From NCBI GenBank assembly GCA_028679035.1, contig JAJRCL010000125.1:1-7492 (forward strand): a stretch of DNA of 7,492 nucleotides, read 5' to 3'. The notes under the pieces were generated by a model. The model did no database searches and was not told the origin of the DNA. It saw only the letters and a program-made list of their open reading frames with translations. Every line of letters starts with the position of its first letter. Within the stretch, counting starts at the first letter, position 1. A program made the translations under genes and the position numbers. Origin of the DNA: Methanomicrobiales archaeon. GTDB lineage: Archaea > Halobacteriota > Methanomicrobia > Methanomicrobiales > JACTUA01. This document shows positions 1-5,398 of this stretch, piece by piece.

Positions 1-200
1 CGGGAATTGATACCCAGAGAGAGTGCCTGCAGCTGCTGGGTGTCGCCGGAAGCGGAGATCCCCCCGGAACAAACGCACGCCGGTTTGCAGAGATTCTCGC
101 CGCAGGAGTGCTTGCGGGCGAGCTCTCGCTCCTGGGAGCTCTTGCGGCCGGTCATCTTGCCCGCGCCCACAAGGAGCTTGGCAGAGGCGGGGCGAAATAG
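1..200 (+). CDS. hmgA: HMG-CoA reductase, C-terminal fragment
   Basis: This is the 3' end of 3-hydroxy-3-methylglutaryl-CoA reductase, which makes mevalonate for archaeal isoprenoid lipids using a reduced nicotinamide cofactor. Reading from base 3 gives 65 residues ending in TAG (198-200); the rest lies left of the window. The tail matches the family closely: CLQLLGV, then NARRFAEILAAGVLAGELSL, then ALAAGHLARAHKELGR. The histidine in AAGHL (codon 153-155) is at the place of the general-acid histidine near the C terminus of class I enzymes, so the active-site tail looks intact. After the TAG the frame soon meets TGA, so TAG is an ordinary stop here. The gene is convergent with rimI, and a run of seven T follows the stop. 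Other open frames over these bases (from 7 and from 23) show no family resemblance and are shadows. Confidence 0.93.
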   Translation, partial: GIDTQRECLQLLGVAGSGDPPGTNARRFAEILAAGVLAGELSLLGALAAGHLARAHKELGRGGAK

Positions 201-209
201 GCGATCTCA

Positions 210-216
210 TTTTTTT
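210..216 (+). terminator. oligo-T terminator after HMG-CoA reductase
   Basis: Seven consecutive T lie 10 bases after the HMG-CoA reductase stop. Archaeal RNA polymerase commonly terminates at such T-runs without needing a hairpin. Function is inferred from position and composition only. Confidence 0.5.
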
Positions 217-217
217 G

Positions 218-256
218 CGATTATCTCTGATGGAGAGGCTTTCGCAGCAATAATCG
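218..256. repeat. nested inverted repeat between convergent genes
   Basis: CGATTAT (218-224) and ATAATCG (250-256) can pair as a 7-bp stem. Inside it CTCT (225-228) and AGAG (234-237) can form a smaller stem. It sits between the stops of HMG-CoA reductase and rimI, just past the T-run, so it could protect 3' ends or help termination in either direction. The outer loop is 25 bases, so the structure may be weak or accidental. Apart from this and the T-run I see nothing in 201-308. Confidence 0.3.
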
Positions 257-308
257 GTTGAACCAGTCCGGATGAAGGGTTTACTATTACTGCATCGAGG
301 AAATTCCA

Positions 309-776
309 TCAGAATACCGGGAGTCCCTTCATCATCACGATGGCATCCTCGCCGTTGGAGTAGTACGACTGTATGACGAAGACCTGCTGGTAACCGAGGT
401 CGGAATAGAAACGCTGGGCACCGGTGTTTGAAAAACGTACTTCAAGAATGATACTGACCGCGGTCTCCCTCCGGAACTGCCGTTCCACGGATCGCACCAG
501 GAGTTGCCCGATTCCTTTCCGGCGATTGCCGGATGTGACTGCGATATTGCAGATATGCCCGTACCGTCCCTCCGGTGTATCTTCGAAAGCACCGGAAAGG
601 AAACCAACAATCGCCTCATCCACGACAGCGACGTAAAACAGCATCGGGTACCAGTCGAGTGTCATGTGGAAGGTGTCCGTGTCCCATGGTTCGACAAAGG
701 ATTCCCGTTCGATCGCAACAATCGACGGAATATCCCCGATGCGTGCCCTGCGCACCTTCACCGAACCTTCTGCCAT
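309..776 (-). CDS. rimI: protein N-terminal acetyltransferase RimI/Ard1 (GNAT)
   Basis: A 155-residue GNAT acetyltransferase of the RimI type. In archaea these enzymes transfer acetyl from acetyl-CoA to the alpha-amino group of many proteins, including ribosomal ones. Family marks: the N-terminal strand VRRARIGDIPSIVAIERESF (8-27), the strand HICNIAV (74-80), the acetyl-CoA pyrophosphate loop RRKGIG (85-90), NTGAQRFYSDLGY (117-129), and the RimI-type end YYSNGEDAIVMMK (138-150). Length is normal for the family. The stop is TGA. ATG at 776 is chosen because the conserved N terminus follows within ten residues and a TATA element (801-808) lies about 28 bases upstream, which would put the RNA start almost at the ATG (leaderless or nearly so). 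A short GGTG lies 5 bases before the ATG. The gene is divergent from the DUF1015 gene and convergent with HMG-CoA reductase. Confidence 0.93.
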   Translation of the reverse strand: MAEGSVKVRRARIGDIPSIVAIERESFVEPWDTDTFHMTLDWYPMLFYVAVVDEAIVGFLSGAFEDTPEGRYGHICNIAVTSGNRRKGIGQLLVRSVERQFRRETAVSIILEVRFSNTGAQRFYSDLGYQQVFVIQSYYSNGEDAIVMMKGLPVF

Positions 777-800
777 TACAACACCGCCCGGGATACTCCA

Positions 801-808
801 TATTTATA
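801..808. promoter_or_regulatory. shared TATA element, rimI (-) and DUF1015 gene (+)
   Basis: TATTTATA on the plus strand reads TATAAATA on the minus strand, so it can serve as an archaeal TATA box for both divergent genes. With the usual distance of about 26 bases from box centre to transcription start, minus-strand RNA would begin near 778, two bases before the rimI ATG, and plus-strand RNA near 830, about 20 bases before the DUF1015 ATG at 852. No better TATA-like site lies in the 75-bp gap. Whether one or both directions are used cannot be read from sequence. Confidence 0.55.
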
Positions 809-851
809 CCGGCAGGTAAAAATCTTGTACTTCCGGAGTCCTGCCGAACCC

Positions 852-2108
852 ATGGTGACTATCTATCGTTTCGCAGCGGTCCACCCGGAACCCGAAAAAG
901 CGGGCTCCGTCGCAGCAGTACCATACGACGTTCTTACTATGGAGGAGGCAGGTGAGACCATCGCACATAATCCACTCAGTTTCCTGCGTATCAGCAGGTC
1001 TGATGCGGAACTTCCCGACATCCCTGCCTATGACGACCGGATCTATGAACGCGCCGCTGAAAATCTCAACCGGATGCGCGATGAAGGGGTACTCATACAG
1101 GATCCGGCCCCATCATATTACCTCTACCATGTACAGGACGGAAGGCACTCGTATACAGGGCTGGTCTGCTGTGTGCACACGGAAGATTACCGGAAAGGGA
1201 TTATCCGCCGGCATGAACTCACCCGCTATGACAAGGAGCAGGACAGGACCCGCCACATCGACCGGGTGAACGCCCACACCGGCATGGTATTCCTGGTGTA
1301 CCGTGATGACACCGGGATTGACGGGCTCATCGAAGGAATGCTGCCGGCCGGTGCAGAGCTTGGACAGGCTGTCACTTCGGGCGGGGCCTTACACACGACG
1401 TACCGTGTTACCAATGAAGCTGTTCTTTCCCGGCTGGAAGAGATTTTCACCGGAATTCCGCATCTCTATATCGCAGATGGCCATCACCGCGCCGCATCTG
1501 CGGTGAATGTCGCAGAACAGCGAAAAAAGGAAGGAAGAAGTACGCCGGAATCGGAACGGTTCATGGCGGTCCTTTTCTCCCATCAGAAAGTGAAGATTTT
1601 CGGGTACAGCCGTCTGGTGCAGGACCTGCACGGATATACACCGGCAGCATTCCTGCTGAAAGTATCGGAAATGGCGGATGTATACCCTTATGGGCCCATC
1701 GATGCCGGCAGCCATACCATCCCACCACGCCATGCAGATACCGGGAGCCATATATTCCACATGTTTCTGGAAGGATGCTGGTACGAGGTCTCCCGAAAAA
1801 GAGATCCCCGGGAGGACCTGACCGGCGCACTGGATGTCTCCGTCCTCCAGAAAGGTATCCTGGAAGGGATCCTGGGGATCACCGATAGCAGAAGCGACCC
1901 CCGTCTCTCCTATATGGGGGGAGTAAAGCCGCTTTCGGTACTGGAAGATCTCATACGCAGTGGCGCCTACGCGGTGGGGTTTGTGATGCAGCCTCTGCCG
2001 GTCGGGACTGTACTTGCGGTCTCGGATCAGGGGAAAGTTATGCCTCCCAAATCCACATGGTTTGAGCCGAAACTGCTCAGCGGTATGCTCATCCACCTGC
2101 TCGACTGA
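852..2108 (+). CDS. DUF1015 family protein
   Basis: A 418-residue protein of the DUF1015 family (Pfam PF06245), full length and of unproven function. Visible family blocks: FAAVHPEPEKAGSVAAVPYD near residues 7-26, NPLSFLRISR near 39, RRHELTRYDKEQDRTRHID near 119-137, and IADGHHRAASA at 207-217, the signature of the family. DGHHR resembles the nucleotide-binding motif of ParB-like folds such as archaeal free-serine kinase SerK, and in anaerobic bacteria members often lie beside serA and serC (from memory). A phosphotransferase role in amino-acid metabolism is therefore conceivable but inferred. No signal peptide or membrane segment is seen; it should be cytosolic. The open frame extends upstream to 504, over rimI, but homology begins at ATG 852; GGAG at 835-838 is a weak, distant ribosome site. 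hisG follows after 75 bp on the same strand. Stop is TGA. Confidence 0.92.
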   Translation: MVTIYRFAAVHPEPEKAGSVAAVPYDVLTMEEAGETIAHNPLSFLRISRSDAELPDIPAYDDRIYERAAENLNRMRDEGVLIQDPAPSYYLYHVQDGRHSYTGLVCCVHTEDYRKGIIRRHELTRYDKEQDRTRHIDRVNAHTGMVFLVYRDDTGIDGLIEGMLPAGAELGQAVTSGGALHTTYRVTNEAVLSRLEEIFTGIPHLYIADGHHRAASAVNVAEQRKKEGRSTPESERFMAVLFSHQKVKIFGYSRLVQDLHGYTPAAFLLKVSEMADVYPYGPIDAGSHTIPPRHADTGSHIFHMFLEGCWYEVSRKRDPREDLTGALDVSVLQKGILEGILGITDSRSDPRLSYMGGVKPLSVLEDLIRSGAYAVGFVMQPLPVGTVLAVSDQGKVMPPKSTWFEPKLLSGMLIHLLD

Positions 2109-2120
2109 TTACTGCGCATT

Positions 2121-2151
2121 TTCGTCTGATCTCGTTCCCCGGTAAGACGAA
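2121..2151 (+). repeat. inverted repeat upstream of hisG
   Basis: TTCGTCT (2121-2127) and AGACGAA (2145-2151) form a perfect 7-bp inverted repeat with a 17-base loop, between the DUF1015 stop and the hisG start. It could be a terminator or processing hairpin for the upstream gene, or a leader structure or operator for hisG. No T-run follows it, and I see no convincing TATA box of hisG's own in the 75-bp gap, so hisG may be cotranscribed with the DUF1015 gene. Confidence 0.3.
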
Positions 2152-2183
2152 GGTTCATCATTCTTCCTGACGACCTGATAGCT

Positions 2184-3056
2184 ATGATCAGCATTGCGCT
2201 TCCCAAGGGAAGCCTGGAGCAGCAGACGCTCCAGCTCTTCAAAGAGGCGGACCTTGAAGTGAAACAGACCGATCGTTCCTACAACCCGAAAATCGCGGAT
2301 GAACGAATCGGGAAGGTGAAAATCCTCCGCCCCCAGGAGATCCCCACCTACGTCCAGATGGGCTATTTTGATCTGGGGATTTCCGGTCTTGACTGGGTAG
2401 AAGAAACGAGCGCGGATGTGATGGAAGTGGCACGCCTATCCTATAGTAAGACCGGGGAAGGTACGGTGAAAATTGTCGTCGCTGTTGCACAGGATGTGGA
2501 TATCAGCGATGTCCGAAGTATCCGGCCCGACAGCCGGGTGACCACGGAATACCCGAACATCACGAAAAAATTTTTTGCATCCCTGCAGATCCCGGTGCAG
2601 CTGTTCGCTTCCTATGGTGCATCGGAGGCAAAAGTTCCCGACCTTGCGGATGTCGTGGTCGATCTCACCGAAACCGGCACAACCCTGCGGAAAAACGGCC
2701 TGAAGATCGTCGGTCAGATCATGGAATCCTACACGGTACTGATCGCGAATAAAGACAGCATGAAAGACCCCGCGAAGCGCCGGCACATCGACGAGGTGCG
2801 GACACTCCTGATGGGGGTGATCGAGGGCAGGTCGCAGGTGCTCCTGACCATGAACGTCCCCTCCGCCCGTCTCAACGGGGTGATAGCAGCGCTTCCTGCA
2901 ATGAAGAAACCGACTATCGGAACACTCCACGGCATCGATTATTTCAGCATTCAGACCGTGGTGCCGAAAAACCGCGTGAACCAGCTCATCCCGCAACTCA
3001 AATCCGCCGGGGCGGAAGATATACTTGAAATCCCGATCGCAAAAATCGTACGCTGA
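2184..3056 (+). CDS. hisG: ATP phosphoribosyltransferase, long form
   Basis: HisG catalyses the first step of histidine synthesis, joining ATP and PRPP to N1-(5-phosphoribosyl)-ATP in the cytosol. The 290-residue length fits the long form, which has its own C-terminal regulatory domain and works without HisZ. The N terminus MISIALPKGSLEQQTLQLF is typical. The family blocks GYFDLGISGLDWVEE (60-74) and the PRPP-binding loop DVVVDLTETGTTLR (157-169) are intact. From about 213 the ACT-like regulatory domain follows, with NVPSARLNGVIAALPAMKKP (224-243) and SAGAEDILEIPIAKI near the end, where histidine feedback inhibition acts in the family. ATG 2184 is set by the conserved N terminus; no clear Shine-Dalgarno site precedes it. 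It stands apart from other his genes, as is common in archaea. The stop is TGA, and the gene converges on a GNAT gene. Confidence 0.97.
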   Translation: MISIALPKGSLEQQTLQLFKEADLEVKQTDRSYNPKIADERIGKVKILRPQEIPTYVQMGYFDLGISGLDWVEETSADVMEVARLSYSKTGEGTVKIVVAVAQDVDISDVRSIRPDSRVTTEYPNITKKFFASLQIPVQLFASYGASEAKVPDLADVVVDLTETGTTLRKNGLKIVGQIMESYTVLIANKDSMKDPAKRRHIDEVRTLLMGVIEGRSQVLLTMNVPSARLNGVIAALPAMKKPTIGTLHGIDYFSIQTVVPKNRVNQLIPQLKSAGAEDILEIPIAKIVR

Positions 3057-3086
3057 AAGAGACAGAGGTACTCTTTTTACGAAAAA
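3056..3086. terminator. bidirectional terminator between hisG and GNAT gene
   Basis: For hisG, AAAGAG (3056-3061) can pair with CTCTTT (3071-3076), and the second arm runs into T5 (3074-3078). For the minus-strand GNAT gene, A5 at 3082-3086 reads as T5 just after its stop. The two T-tracts face each other in a 37-bp gap between convergent stops, as expected of a two-way archaeal terminator. Termination itself is inferred. Confidence 0.5.
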
Positions 3087-3093
3087 TACGACA

Positions 3094-3537
3094 TCAGGAT
3101 GTTACCGGTCTACCCTTTCGCACCATCGGGGAAACGCCGCAGGCCGGCATATCCCCGAAACAGAACGCCATTCGCTCCCTGATGGTACGGGGGAGCTCAT
3201 TTTCCGGGATCGGTACAAATCCGAACTGCCGGTAGAAGCCAACCAGATCAAGGGTCGAATGCATGTACATCGTCTCTTTCCCACAACCTTCGATAAGGGC
3301 GCGGAGCATGCCCGAGGCGAGACCGTGGTTGCGGAATTCCTCCAGGACAAATACTCCGTCGACCTCCATGCCATCCGGATGCCGTTTGCAGCGTGCGATC
3401 CCAACCAGTTTTCCTTCGATGAACGAACCAAAGATCCTATCATGCTCCGGGTCCGCCTTCTGCTGTCGGTAAAAGTACCATACTTTCTCTGCATCCGGAA
3501 ATTCGTCCTTTTTGAGCTCTCTGATCTCGGCCGACAC
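3094..3537 (-). CDS. GNAT family N-acetyltransferase, substrate unknown
   Basis: A 147-residue single-domain GNAT acetyltransferase. The acetyl-CoA binding motif R-x-x-G-x-A is seen as RNHGLA (69-74) after the strand VDGVFVLEEF, and YRQFGF near the C-terminal third is the usual late helix-strand motif. FGSFIEGKLVGIARCKRH (36-53) forms the central strands. It does not carry the RimI-type ending, so a small-molecule or other protein substrate is possible; I cannot name it. Start choice: the frame is closed by TGA just before a TTG at 3543. GTG at 3537 lies 6 bases after GGGTGA (3549-3544 on the minus strand), so GTG is preferred; the TTG start would add two residues. An ATG at 3551 opens a different frame without GNAT motifs. 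The gene is divergent from the lipoprotein operon and convergent with hisG. Confidence 0.88.
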   Translation of the reverse strand: MSAEIRELKKDEFPDAEKVWYFYRQQKADPEHDRIFGSFIEGKLVGIARCKRHPDGMEVDGVFVLEEFRNHGLASGMLRALIEGCGKETMYMHSTLDLVGFYRQFGFVPIPENELPRTIRERMAFCFGDMPACGVSPMVRKGRPVTS

Positions 3538-3543
3538 GGACAA

Positions 3544-3549
3544 TCACCC
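3544..3549 (-). promoter_or_regulatory. ribosome binding site that selects GTG start of GNAT gene
   Basis: GGGTGA on the minus strand matches the archaeal anti-Shine-Dalgarno region. Its last two bases are part of the TGA that closes the frame upstream. Spacing is 6 bases to GTG 3537 but zero to TTG 3543, which favours the GTG start. Confidence 0.5.
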
Positions 3550-3597
3550 ATTTAATTAGCCTAATACATGTGTATAGGGCAGTAATCAATTTCAAAA

Positions 3598-3605
3598 TAT
3601 TTATA
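3598..3605. promoter_or_regulatory. shared TATA element, GNAT gene (-) and surface operon (+)
   Basis: TATTTATA again, here within AAAATATTTATATC, is the only strong A/T box in the gap of about 107 bp between the divergent GNAT gene and the lipoprotein gene. Plus-strand transcription would start near 3628-3630, about 15 bases before the lipoprotein ATG at 3645. Minus-strand transcription would start near 3575, about 38 bases before the GNAT start. On the plus strand ATTTATAT (3599-3606) fits the methanogen TATA consensus well. I see no other promoter up to the window end, so this probably drives the whole operon. Confidence 0.6.
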
Positions 3606-3631
3606 TCATATCTTGCAGAAATAACAGCATA

Positions 3632-3643
3632 GAGAGATCTCTC
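3632..3643 (+). promoter_or_regulatory. 12-bp perfect palindrome just before the lipoprotein start
   Basis: GAGAGATCTCTC is its own reverse complement and ends one base before the ATG at 3645, spanning the predicted transcription start and the place of a ribosome site. No normal Shine-Dalgarno site is present there. It could be an operator for a dimeric repressor or a short hairpin. With a repetitive GA/CT content it could also be chance. Confidence 0.35.
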
Positions 3644-3644
3644 C

Positions 3645-3998
3645 ATGAATCGTACCTCCTGGGTTATCGGACTTGCCCTTCTCTTTGTTCTCCTGGCAGG
3701 ATGCAGCGCCCCGTCGGGCCCATCCCCAAATGTTTCAGTGCAGACGACGGTAGTGCCAACAACCGGAGGGGGAATATCTGACATCACGACCGGTATAGCC
3801 CCCCAGACCACAACGCTGAGCGATGCACTCCGGGATCTTGCTGCGAATGATGTCCCGCAGATGATGAATGTATCCGAAATCAAGGTTCACCAGCTTAATG
3901 GAATCGGGGTCAATGACAAGGGTGAGGCCCAGATGTGGGTACTGGGCGCATATAACGGGATTTCCACGACCCTTCTGATCTACACGGAAGGGGAATAG
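3645..3998 (+). CDS. secreted lipoprotein, N-terminal part, ended by in-frame TAG
   Basis: 117 residues. A signal peptide MNRTSWVIGLALLFVLLAGC ends in the lipobox LAGC with Cys at residue 20, so the protein should be lipid-anchored outside the membrane. A Ser/Thr/Pro/Gly-rich linker follows (21 to about 55, two N-x-S sequons in the protein), then the start of a folded domain with hydrophobic strands (MWVLGAYNGISTTLLIY). The domain stops abruptly at GEGE-like TEGE and TAG (3996-3998). The frame continues without another stop for 80 codons (AGG, then ATG at 4002). The downstream part begins RMVEWQGTLP, so a TGG-to-TAG change (GEW-RMVEW) would explain the split; together they form a 198-residue protein. 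I cannot name the family. It is first in the operon and may be an accessory of the pilin-like proteins. TAG is used as a plain stop twice elsewhere in the window. Confidence 0.8.
   Translation: MNRTSWVIGLALLFVLLAGCSAPSGPSPNVSVQTTVVPTTGGGISDITTGIAPQTTTLSDALRDLAANDVPQMMNVSEIKVHQLNGIGVNDKGEAQMWVLGAYNGISTTLLIYTEGE
3996..3998 (+). other. in-frame amber codon inside lipoprotein frame
   Basis: TAG separates two parts of one reading frame (3645-4241) that read like a single domain. Possible meanings are a nonsense mutation of a Trp codon, a sequencing or assembly error, pyrrolysine or suppressor read-through, or a true gene boundary with restart at ATG 4002. HMG-CoA reductase (198-200) and the fourth pilin-like gene (6718-6720) also end in TAG and then meet other stops soon after, so TAG appears to be an ordinary stop in this genome. 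Confidence 0.6.
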
Positions 3999-4001
3999 AG
4001 G

Positions 4002-4241
4002 ATGGTTGAATGGCAGGGAACCCTCCCATCCCAGGAGATCGACCTGTCGGCAATGGTCGAACCGGATGTCCTGTATTCCTCGCAGAGCCGGGCGATCGGG
4101 CAGGCTATGACCCGGCACAATACGGATGTAAGCAATCTCGAACTGGTGGGCACGACCTATACGATCACCTTCACGTCGTCCGGCAGCATCACGGTGCTCA
4201 CGTTCAACGCCAGAACGGGGGAATTGTTATCTTCCACCTGA
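4002..4241 (+). CDS. C-terminal part of the split lipoprotein
   Basis: 79 residues from ATG 4002 to TGA, in the same frame as the lipoprotein and one codon after its TAG. It has no signal peptide of its own. The sequence is rich in alternating strands: LVGTTYTITFTSSGS followed by ITVLTFNARTGELL, the shape of a small beta-sheet domain closing with a D/N-A-x-T-G-E-type turn. Alone, the piece would be cytosolic and lack the first strands, so it is best read as the remainder of the secreted protein. GAGG touches the ATG directly and AAGGGGA lies 8-9 bases upstream, so translational restart is possible. Its stop overlaps the next gene by four bases if that gene starts at CTG 4238. Whether it is made alone, read through, or dead cannot be decided here. 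Confidence 0.6.
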   Translation: MVEWQGTLPSQEIDLSAMVEPDVLYSSQSRAIGQAMTRHNTDVSNLELVGTTYTITFTSSGSITVLTFNARTGELLSST

Positions 4242-5398
4242 CGGACGAACAGGGAGTGCTGTCCGTTGATTTCCTGATCGGCTTTACCATATTTATTCTT
4301 GGTCTCGTCTGGGCAGCAACGATGGTTCCGGGCCTGCTGGTCGGCCTGGACCGGTCCACGGCCATTGATTACGACGCCGTTGCGTATCGTACCGGCGTCA
4401 TCCTCGTGGAAGATCCCGGCTGGGGGATATCCCCCAACAATACCCAGTGGGAATTCAAAGCAAAAAACGACGTATACCGGATGGGACTGTCGATCTACCG
4501 CGAGAAACCCAACATCCTCTCGGAGATGAAAGTCCAGCGGTTCTTTAACACCTCTTTCTGGAACTACCCGGATGATTACCGGGACAAGGTGTTTTTTGGC
4601 GACTATCCCTACCTGTTCAATGTGTCCCTGGTTACCAATGACGGGAAATACCGGAGTATCGGCGGCCCCCTCCCGGAGGGATACGGGTACATCCGGCGGG
4701 CCATCAAGCTCAAAGGGATGAGCAGCGCGGTTGTAAACTTCTCCAACCACCCGGAATACAACGCGAGCGAAGACATGAATATCACCCAGACTGCGAACAT
4801 CGGAACCTTCCTGGTCCGGATGAACTGTTCCCAGCTGCTCGACCGAACCGTTCCCCAGGAATACCAGATTGATCCGCGCACCGATCTTATCTGGATCAAT
4901 CTCACGCACCTCGAATTGTATATGAATAACAGTATCACCAACCCCAACAACTGGACCACAAACGCAACTCTGGGTCAGGGCATATTTGGGCCAGTCCCGC
5001 GGCCGGCCTCCGAGCAGTGGACCGCAGCACGCCTGCAAAACGTGACATTCCACCTCGCAAACGCAACGGGGGCGTTTCCTCTTCCGTACGGTACAGCACA
5101 CCCGGAACTCTGGGAGCTGGTCATTGACGGAACCTCTTTGTACGATACGCTGGAGCCGGACGCTGACGTACAGGGGAACATTTCCCTGCTTCTCAAGCCG
5201 GAACTGTTCCAGCCGAGAAACTTCCCGATCGATGAAAATTCCCTCGTCGATGTGAAGTTCACGTTCCAGAACGATCCGGCCGGTGGTCACCCGGTGCAGA
5301 CCCAGATCTTCTACGGGCCCCAGCCTTTCGGGCTGAACTATACGACTGCCCAGCCACCCCGCCTGATGGACGGGGCTCTGGAGGTGGCGGTATGGTGA
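4238..5398 (+). CDS. pilin-like secreted protein, resembles DUF7287
   Basis: About 386 residues. A short acidic leader (TDEQG) precedes a hydrophobic segment from SVDFLIGFTIFILGLVWAAT to near residue 36, like a class III (type IV pilin) signal. Next comes AIDYDAVAYRTGVILVEDPG, a large hydrophilic exterior domain, and no second membrane segment. The pattern S-V-D-F-x-x-G plus VPGLL and AVAYR recalls haloarchaeal DUF7287 (from memory). By eye it holds 15 N-x-S/T sequons, suggesting a glycosylated surface protein. Start problem: homology and the four-base overlap with the preceding TGA point to position 4238, but the codon is CTG, not ATG. The alternative GTG 4256 would delete the leader and has no well-spaced ribosome site. 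ATG 4010 would mean reading 228 bases of the preceding gene out of frame and is rejected. The stop overlaps the next start in ATGGTGA. Confidence 0.83.
   Translation: MTDEQGVLSVDFLIGFTIFILGLVWAATMVPGLLVGLDRSTAIDYDAVAYRTGVILVEDPGWGISPNNTQWEFKAKNDVYRMGLSIYREKPNILSEMKVQRFFNTSFWNYPDDYRDKVFFGDYPYLFNVSLVTNDGKYRSIGGPLPEGYGYIRRAIKLKGMSSAVVNFSNHPEYNASEDMNITQTANIGTFLVRMNCSQLLDRTVPQEYQIDPRTDLIWINLTHLELYMNNSITNPNNWTTNATLGQGIFGPVPRPASEQWTAARLQNVTFHLANATGAFPLPYGTAHPELWELVIDGTSLYDTLEPDADVQGNISLLLKPELFQPRNFPIDENSLVDVKFTFQNDPAGGHPVQTQIFYGPQPFGLNYTTAQPPRLMDGALEVAVW
5380..5386 (+). promoter_or_regulatory. strong ribosome binding site for second pilin-like gene
   Basis: GGAGGTG lies 5 bases before ATG 5392, inside the end of the upstream gene. 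It fixes the start although the two genes overlap by 7 bases. Confidence 0.75.

Noticed and set aside
7..261. 84-residue open frame at the left edge
   Set aside because: The frame from base 3 is clearly the HMG-CoA reductase C terminus; this frame has no family features and runs past its stop.
504..851. N-terminal extension of the DUF1015 frame
   Set aside because: It lies antisense to rimI and upstream of the shared promoter; DUF1015 similarity begins at ATG 852.
1389..2096. 235-codon minus-strand open frame
   Set aside because: It is a shadow of the DUF1015 gene, without recognisable domains or a ribosome site.
2436..2996. 186-codon minus-strand open frame
   Set aside because: It is antisense to the conserved hisG coding sequence, with no motifs of its own.
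3102..3551. 149-codon minus-strand frame from ATG 3551
   Set aside because: It has an ATG but lacks GNAT motifs; the neighbouring frame, starting at GTG 3537, has them.
3025..3555. 176-codon plus-strand open frame
   Set aside because: It covers the minus-strand GNAT gene, whose acetyl-CoA motif is clear, and begins inside hisG.
3996..3998. Firm claim of a pyrrolysine protein
   Set aside because: TAG ends at least two other genes here in the ordinary way, no pyl gene is in the window, and a Trp-to-stop change explains the sequence more simply.
4010..4237. ATG 4010 as start of the first pilin-like gene
   Set aside because: The first 76 residues would be an out-of-frame reading of the lipoprotein remainder and would bury the pilin leader inside the protein.
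4157..5290. 377-codon minus-strand open frame
   Set aside because: It is antisense to the first pilin-like gene and shows no domain, leader or ribosome site; long shadow frames are expected in GC-rich codon use.
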